From NCBI RefSeq assembly GCF_000379525.1, contig NZ_KB902463.1, positions 47,921 to 95,032 on the forward strand: a stretch of 47,112 bases of DNA, written 5' to 3'. This DNA comes from Lamprocystis purpurea DSM 4197 (lineage in GTDB: Bacteria > Pseudomonadota > Gammaproteobacteria > Chromatiales > Chromatiaceae). Shown here piece after piece: positions 41,999 through 47,112 of the stretch (position 1 is its first letter; every line of letters begins with the position of its first letter). Below the pieces are notes generated by a model. The model ran no database searches. It was not told the DNA's origin and saw nothing but the letters and a program-made list of their open reading frames with translations. The position numbers and the translations under genes are program-made.

Positions 41999-44900
41999 AT
42001 GATCGCCCGGCTCATCCACTGGTCGCTGCATAACCGCTTCCTGGTCCTGAGCGGCCTGCTCGCCCTCTGCGCCTGGGGCCTGGTCGCGCTGCAGCGCGTG
42101 CCCATCGACGCCATTCCCGACCTGTCGGAGAATCAGGTCATCGTCTATGCCGACTGGCCCGGCCGCTCGCCGCAAGAGGTCGAGGATCAGATCACCTACC
42201 CGCTGTCCGTCTCATTGCAGGGCCTGGCCGGGGTGCGGACCGTGCGGGCCAGTTCCATGTTCGGCTTTTCGTTCCTCACGGTGATCTTCGCCGATCAGGT
42301 CGATGTCTACTTTGCCCGCACCCGGGTGTTGGAACGGCTCAATTCATTGGGCGACCTGCTGCCGGCCGGTGTGATCGCGCGGCTCGGACCGGATGCCACG
42401 GGCCTTGGCTGGGTCTACCAGTATTACCTCAAAGACACCTCGGGCACGCAGGACCTGGGCTCGTTGCGCACCCTGCAAGATACTTTCATCCGCTATCAAC
42501 TCGCCGCCGTTCCGGGCGTGGCCGAGGTCGCCGGCATCGGCGGCTTCGTGCGCCAATACGAGATCGAGGTCTCGTCACTCAAACTGAAGCAATACGGCGC
42601 CACGCTGGGCGAGGTCATGGATGCCGTCGGCAGCGGCAATCGCAATGTCGGCGGCAAGACCATCGAGGAAAACGGCGCCGAGTACATCGTCCGCGGCATC
42701 GGCCTGGTGCAGGATCTCACCGACCTGGAACAGATTCCGGTACTGCCGCGTAACGGCACCCCGCTCTATCTGCGCGATGTCGCCACCATCCGCGTCGGCG
42801 GCGACTTCCGCCGCGGCGCGCTCGATGTGAATGGCAAGGAGGTGGTCGGCGGCATCGTGGTCATGCGCTATGGCGAGAACGCCTATCGCGTCATCCAGGA
42901 CGTGAAGACCCGGATCGCCGGCCTGAGCCCCGGCCTGCCGCCGGGTGTCAGCCTGGCCGCCTTCTATGACCGCAGCGAATTGATCGAGCGCGCCATCTCC
43001 ACCCTCAAGGAGGCGCTGACCGAGGAAGTCATCCTGGTGACGCTGATGCACATCCTCTTTCTCTTCCATTTTCGCAGCATCCTGATCGTCACCCTGCCCT
43101 TGCCGGCGTCCATTCTGATCGCCTTCATTCTGATGGATCAGTTCGGCATCCCCTCGAACATCATGTCGCTGACCGGGATCGCCATTTCCATCGGCGTTCT
43201 GGTGGATGCCGGCATCGTCATGACCGAGAACGTCATCCGGCATTGCGAGCGCGCCGAGGCCGCGCTGCGCCGCCGGCTCAACGCCGCCGAGGTCTTCGCC
43301 CAGACCTTGGCCGCCGCCACCCAGGTCGGGCGGCCCATCGTGTTCTCGATGCTGGTGATCATCTTCGCCTTCGTGCCGGTGTTCCTGCTCACCGGCCAGG
43401 AAGGCAAGCTGTTTCATCCGCTGGCCTATACCAAGACCTTCGCCCTGATCGGGGCCACCCTGCTGGCGGTGACCGCCGTGCCGGTCTTCTGCACCCTGCT
43501 GATCCGCGGCCCCTTCCAGCCGGAGTCGGAGAACTGGCTGATGCAGCGCCTGCTGCGCCTCTACGAGCCGGCGCTCGACTGGGCACTGCGCCACCGCAAG
43601 ACCGTGTTGGGGCTCGCGACCAGCCTGCTCGCCGTCTGCATCGTCATCGCCTGGGGGCTGCCGCGCGCCCTCAATGCCCACCTGCCCGAGTCGATCGCCC
43701 GGTATACCCAGGGGTTCGGCACCGAATTCATGCCCACCCTGGAGGAAGGGTCGCTGCTCTTCATGCCGGTGCTGCTGCCGGCCACCGCGTTCACCGAGGT
43801 GAAACGCATCATGGCCTGGCAGGATCAGGTCATCAGCGCGCACCCGGCGGTCGCCTCGGCGGCCGGCAAGCTGGGGCGGGCCGCCACCGCGACCGACCCG
43901 GCGCCGGTCGAGATGATCGAAACCACCATCCAGCTCAAGCCGCCCGACGCCTGGTCGCCCGGGACGACCAAGGCATCGATCATCGCCGATCTGTCGGAGC
44001 GCCTGATGAATGTCCCCGGCTATGTGCCGGGGTTCCTCCAGCCGATCGAGAACCGCATCCTGATGACCAGCACCGGCATCCGGGCCCAGGTCGGCGTCAA
44101 GATCTTCGGCGACGATCTCGATGCACTCCAGGAGCAGGCCTTCGCGGTCGAGCGCGTCATCAATCGCGTCCCCGGTGCGGTCGGCGTCGCGCCGTCACGG
44201 GTGCAGGGCAAGCCCTATCTGGAGATTCAGGTCCGGCGCGAGATGCTCGGCCGCTACGGGCTGAGCGTTGCGGAGGTCTTCCGTCAGGTGGAGGCCGGGA
44301 TTGGCGGGGTCAGCGTCGGCACCACCATCAAGGGCCGCGAACGCTGGCCGCTTCAGGTGCGGCTGGAACAATCCGAACGCGGCGACATCGACCGGCTGGG
44401 CGAGATCCTGGTCGCCACCCCCTCGGGCGCGACCGTGCAGTTGCGCCAGGTCGCCGACCTCAAGCGCGTCGTCGGCCCCAACGAGATCCAGAGCGAGAAC
44501 GGCCGGCTGCGGGTCTTCGTACAGGCCAACGTCCGCGACCGCGACCTGGGCGGCTTCGTCGAGGAGATCAAGGAGCGCATCGCCGCCGAGATCACCCTGG
44601 CACCGGGAATGACCATCGACTACTCCGGTCAATACGAAAACCAGTTGCGCGCACGGGCCACGCTCGGCTACGTCGTCCCCGCCGTCATCCTCATCATCTT
44701 CGCGACCCTGGTGATGACCTTCCGCTCGGTGGGAGAAGCGGCCCATGTCCTCCTGGCGGTACCATTCGCACTCACCGGCGGCGTGCTGCTGCAAGCCTGG
44801 ATGGGATTCAATTTCAGCGTGGCCGTCTGGGTGGGTTATATCGCGCTCTTCGGCACCGCCATTCAGACCGGCGTCATCATGGTCACCTATCTGGAGGAAT

Positions 44901-45217
44901 CGGTAAAAACCATGAGCCAGGATCTCGGCCGCCCGCTGACCCGCGCGGAACTGACGCAAGCCGTCAAAGCCGGCGCCCGGCTGCGGCTGCGCCCCAAAGT
45001 CATGACCGTAGCCACCACCATCGCGTCACTGACCCCGATCTTCTGGCTTCAGCGCACCGGCGTCGAAATCATGCAGCCGCTGGCCGCCCCGGTGGTCGGC
45101 GGGATGCTCTCCAGCCTGGTGCATATTCTCATCGTCACCCCGGTCATCTTTATTTGGCTGCGGGAGCGGCAACTGGATCGCGCGGCGGCAAGGACAAGGA
45201 ACGGCCCGACCTCTTGA
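41999..45217 (+). CDS. cusA: CusA/CzcA-type heavy-metal RND efflux pump
   Basis: 1072 residues from the ATG at 41999, which gives the typical MIARLIHWSLHNRF start; an upstream ATG at 41924 lies in the mobile element. The HME-RND layout is complete: N-terminal helix, first porter loop (AIPDLSENQVIV, ADWPGRSP), TM2-6 with VDAGIVMTEN (the TM4 proton-relay region), a central helix GLPRALNAHLPES, second porter loop with MPTLEEGS, and the last helices ending near FIWLRERQL. It exports Cu(I)/Ag(I) or divalent metals with cusB. No clear ribosome site precedes the start, since the mobile element abuts it. Confidence 0.93.
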   Translation: MIARLIHWSLHNRFLVLSGLLALCAWGLVALQRVPIDAIPDLSENQVIVYADWPGRSPQEVEDQITYPLSVSLQGLAGVRTVRASSMFGFSFLTVIFADQVDVYFARTRVLERLNSLGDLLPAGVIARLGPDATGLGWVYQYYLKDTSGTQDLGSLRTLQDTFIRYQLAAVPGVAEVAGIGGFVRQYEIEVSSLKLKQYGATLGEVMDAVGSGNRNVGGKTIEENGAEYIVRGIGLVQDLTDLEQIPVLPRNGTPLYLRDVATIRVGGDFRRGALDVNGKEVVGGIVVMRYGENAYRVIQDVKTRIAGLSPGLPPGVSLAAFYDRSELIERAISTLKEALTEEVILVTLMHILFLFHFRSILIVTLPLPASILIAFILMDQFGIPSNIMSLTGIAISIGVLVDAGIVMTENVIRHCERAEAALRRRLNAAEVFAQTLAAATQVGRPIVFSMLVIIFAFVPVFLLTGQEGKLFHPLAYTKTFALIGATLLAVTAVPVFCTLLIRGPFQPESENWLMQRLLRLYEPALDWALRHRKTVLGLATSLLAVCIVIAWGLPRALNAHLPESIARYTQGFGTEFMPTLEEGSLLFMPVLLPATAFTEVKRIMAWQDQVISAHPAVASAAGKLGRAATATDPAPVEMIETTIQLKPPDAWSPGTTKASIIADLSERLMNVPGYVPGFLQPIENRILMTSTGIRAQVGVKIFGDDLDALQEQAFAVERVINRVPGAVGVAPSRVQGKPYLEIQVRREMLGRYGLSVAEVFRQVEAGIGGVSVGTTIKGRERWPLQVRLEQSERGDIDRLGEILVATPSGATVQLRQVADLKRVVGPNEIQSENGRLRVFVQANVRDRDLGGFVEEIKERIAAEITLAPGMTIDYSGQYENQLRARATLGYVVPAVILIIFATLVMTFRSVGEAAHVLLAVPFALTGGVLLQAWMGFNFSVAVWVGYIALFGTAIQTGVIMVTYLEESVKTMSQDLGRPLTRAELTQAVKAGARLRLRPKVMTVATTIASLTPIFWLQRTGVEIMQPLAAPVVGGMLSSLVHILIVTPVIFIWLRERQLDRAAARTRNGPTS

Positions 45218-45269
45218 ACCCGGCAAAGGCAGTGATCACGCCAAGGCGCTTTACGGTATCCTAAATCCG

Positions 45270-45303
45270 GCAATTGCTCACACAAAGACACAAAGAACAC
45301 GAA
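45270..45303. repeat. ACAAAGA-type low-complexity stretch
   Basis: CACACAAAGACACAAAGAAC and the next bases form a short A/C-rich purine-biased motif, just upstream of the DUF29 gene. Confidence 0.6.
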
Positions 45304-45331
45304 GGAAAACAGAGACTGGAGGCTTTCCGCC

Positions 45332-45796
45332 ATGACCGTCAGGCTCAAGCCATCGGGGCTCGCCGCCCCTGACCTGTACGACACCGACATCGGCGCCTGG
45401 GCTGAGCAGCAGGCGCGCCTGCTGCGGGCCGGCTGGTTCGCGGAACTCGATATTGAGCACATCGCCGAGGAGATCGAAGACGTGGGCAAGAGCGAGCAGC
45501 GGGAACTGGCGAACCGGCTGTCGGTGTTGCTCGCCCATTTGTTGAAGTGGCACTACCAACCGGAGCGCCGGGGCAACAGTTGGCGTCGTACCATCCTCGC
45601 CCAACGGCGTTCGCTGAGTTTGCGCCTCAAGCGCACGCCGAGCCTCAAGACCATCCTGCGCGATCCCGACTGGCTGGAGGAAATCTGGGAAGATGCCATC
45701 AGCGCCGCCACCGCCGAGACGGGACTCGATGCCTTTCCTGAACACTGCCCCTGGGAGATCCCTCAGGTCTTGGATGCGGATTGGATGCCTGAATAA
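45332..45796 (+). CDS. DUF29-family protein
   Basis: 154 residues, usual length for the family. Signature parts are YDTDIGAWAEQQARLLRAG, DIEHIAEEIEDVGKSE, LANRLSVLLAHLLKWHYQP, and SWRRTI. It is helical and soluble. Function unknown; such genes often occur as multiple scattered copies in purple sulfur bacteria and cyanobacteria. GGAGG lies about nine bases before the ATG. Confidence 0.9.
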   Translation: MTVRLKPSGLAAPDLYDTDIGAWAEQQARLLRAGWFAELDIEHIAEEIEDVGKSEQRELANRLSVLLAHLLKWHYQPERRGNSWRRTILAQRRSLSLRLKRTPSLKTILRDPDWLEEIWEDAISAATAETGLDAFPEHCPWEIPQVLDADWMPE

Positions 45797-45892
45797 GCGC
45801 GATAGCCGGTCTCTGCTGAACTGGACGGAAGGTGCCTGCCGGTTTTGGTCATCGCTCCGGCCGGTTCCGCACGGCCTTGGGCGGAAATTTGA

Positions 45893-45961
45893 TCCACAGA
45901 TGCACACAGATGTTCACAGATACGCTTCTTCATCTGTGTTCATCTGTGACATCTGTGGACA
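45893..45961. repeat. ACAGATG inverted-repeat cluster
   Basis: TCCACAGATGCACACAGATG on the left pairs with CATCTGTGACATCTGTGGA on the right around a short spacer. Units of ACAGATG repeat about every nine or ten bases. It sits at the middle of the gap between convergent genes (DUF29 and the gene ending at 46004), so it may act as a bidirectional terminator. Confidence 0.75.
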
Positions 45962-46003
45962 AATCCGGATCATCGTTTTGGCCGGAGCGCCGATCATGGC
46001 CGG

Positions 46004-46627
46004 TCAGGCAAACTCACTGTCCTCGCTGCCGTCATCCTCACACAGCGACTGCTCTCCGGGTAGCGCCGAGGACGCGCCATCCGCATCCTCGTCCGTGATC
46101 GTGACCCACTGCCCCGGCAACGCCAGCAGCTCATCACCCAGATCGCCATCGATCACCGACACCAGCAGCCCGTAACTGACCCGCCAGCGCAGCCCATCCA
46201 CCATCACCGCCGCCGACTTGGGATTCAGCTTCACCACCTGGCCGAACCGCTCCTGACCCTGGCGGTCCTTGAAACCCACCCGATCACCCACGCTCAGACG
46301 ATTGCGGTCCAGCGCTTGCCGCTTGCGCGCGCCGATCGTCACATCCTGACCATCCAGATCGATCAGATAAAACGGAATGGTCCACCGCCTCCCGTCCGCC
46401 AGATCCTGAACATCAGCCTGTGTCCGATTCATTTTCAACAGTTTCGCCTCGATCAGACGGTTCTCGGTACTGTGAAACCAGCGGATGGTCTGACCGACAC
46501 GCAGCACGCGCTTTACCGCCGCGATGCGCGCCGGATCATCGAGCTGATTGCGGATGGCCACGTTCAAGCGAAACAGTTGGAACAGGCTGGCCTGGCCCAG
46601 CGCGTCGAGGATGGCGGTGTAATTCAT
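46004..46627 (-). CDS. Protein with two SH3-like repeats, acidic tail
   Basis: 207 residues from the ATG at 46627; the frame extends upstream through repeats to 46915 but those codons are repeat-derived. After an N-terminal helical part (MNYTAILDALGQAS...), two similar segments are seen: VGQTIRWFHS...DGRRWTIPFYLIDLDG and VGDRVGFKD...DGLRWRVSYGLLVSVIDG. Each looks like a small beta-barrel (SH3/KOW-like), suggesting nucleic acid or protein binding. The tail is acidic. I do not recognise a named family. Confidence 0.7.
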   Translation of the reverse strand: MNYTAILDALGQASLFQLFRLNVAIRNQLDDPARIAAVKRVLRVGQTIRWFHSTENRLIEAKLLKMNRTQADVQDLADGRRWTIPFYLIDLDGQDVTIGARKRQALDRNRLSVGDRVGFKDRQGQERFGQVVKLNPKSAAVMVDGLRWRVSYGLLVSVIDGDLGDELLALPGQWVTITDEDADGASSALPGEQSLCEDDGSEDSEFA

Positions 46628-46640
46628 CGTTGCGGTCTCT

Positions 46641-46728
46641 GCTAAACCGCGCCCAGCGCGGTAGGCGATGTTATTGGATGGAATCGGCCCCGGCAGACGC
46701 GACGACTGCTGGATCTGGCGCGGTTTAA
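46641..46728. repeat. Dispersed repeat family B, copy 2
   Basis: Reverse-orientation partner of 37901-37988. Ends read GCTAAACCGCGCC and GGCGCGGTTTA, so they are inverted. It lies upstream of the SH3-like protein gene. Confidence 0.88.
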
Positions 46729-46805
46729 TGATCGATCGACGATCCTGGTAAGCGTCGTCAGCCCGCAAAGCGCCGCATGTTACCGTGAAAACCACCCGCC
46801 GCCCC

Positions 46806-46898
46806 GTGGGAGCGGCCTCCGGCCGCGATGCGACGCCGCGGCGAACCCCAATGTTCAAGTCCCCGCGAGACCCCATCGCGGCCACAGACCGCTCCCAC
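46806..46898. repeat. Inverted REP pair (BIME), copy 2
   Basis: GTGGGAGCGGCCTCCGGCCG and inverted ATCGCGGCCACAGACCGCTC with a spacer of about 45 bases. Same family as 39595-39688. Confidence 0.8.
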
Positions 46899-46967
46899 GA
46901 TAGACCCTCAGCCACTGGAATGGGTCATCACCGTCACATCAACGCCCCGCATCAAAGCGGCGGCCAT

Positions 46968-47112
46968 GATCGTCGGGGCGCACTGGAGGTCGAGGCTTAA
47001 CCGTGAAAGTCGCGCAGCGACCCTGTGGGAGCGGCGTCCCGCCGCGATGGGGTCGGGCGTGTCACCGCAGCGTTCGCGATCACCGCGGCACCGCATCGCG
47101 GCGGGACGCCGC
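46968..47112. repeat. Family D box plus inverted REP pair, cut by window end
   Basis: A family D unit (46968-47003, GAGGCTTAA box) is followed from 47025 by GTGGGAGCGGCGTCCCGCCG, and by its inverted partner ATCGCGGCGGGACGCCGC at the very end. It repeats the arrangement at 39539-39688. The region 46916-47112 holds no other recognisable gene. Confidence 0.75.

Noticed and set aside
43243-45264. 673-codon plus-strand open frame
   Set aside because: Out-of-frame reading of cusA; composition is Arg/His/Pro-rich with no family features.
45893-45961. CRISPR-like regular ACAGATG units
   Set aside because: Units are about ten bases, with no unique spacers; it is an inverted low-complexity repeat. 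No CRISPR array or cas gene was seen in the window.

Overview
The window is high-GC DNA. The heavy-metal RND pump, GH57 enzyme, DUF29 and VF530-type proteins and the many short palindromic repeats in the gaps suggest a gammaproteobacterium, most likely a purple-sulfur-bacterium-like (Chromatiaceae) genome. That placement is an inference from gene content and style; no rRNA is present.

Left part (1-16 kb). The 3' end of a glycine-rich FG-repeat protein is followed by a short plus-strand operon: a double-SDR fusion, a secreted PHB-depolymerase/feruloyl-esterase-like enzyme, and an SDR translationally coupled to it. A long run of minus-strand genes converges on this operon from the right. Listed right to left, in transcription order, its later part holds an alpha/beta hydrolase, a beta-propeller-like/SDR fusion, a secreted esterase with four IPT/TIG domains, a TPR protein, an extended SDR and a second double-SDR fusion. 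A decayed internal fragment of the propeller/SDR gene lies between the IPT esterase and the TPR gene.

Core (15-31.4 kb, minus strand). A sulfotransferase-like gene, two giant PUFA/secondary-lipid-synthase-like proteins, a free acyl carrier protein, a type I phosphodiesterase/alkaline-phosphatase-family protein and an alpha/beta hydrolase are in one orientation with very small gaps from the synthases onward. The first giant is ER-like(x2)-KS-AT-ACP-ACP-KR. The second is KS-AT-DH-PPTase and has no ACP. Together they carry a complete reductive carbon-chain-building cycle and its own carrier-activating enzyme. No release domain is fused, so the nearby hydrolase, sulfotransferase and phosphodiesterase are the natural candidates for release and head-group chemistry. 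This lipid/polyketide locus, with its surrounding set of unusual SDR proteins, is the best candidate for an undescribed system here.

Right part (31.7-47 kb). This is mixed housekeeping and accessory DNA: tRNA-Ser(CGA), a VF530-family protein, a GH57 glycosidase, a secreted choloylglycine-hydrolase-family enzyme, moaE, a small membrane protein, an ankyrin lipoprotein, a Cus/Czc-type efflux pair (cusB, cusA), a DUF29 protein and a protein with two SH3-like repeats. The spaces between genes are full of dispersed, mostly palindromic repeats. At least four families recur within the window, and one MITE-like element sits between cusB and cusA.
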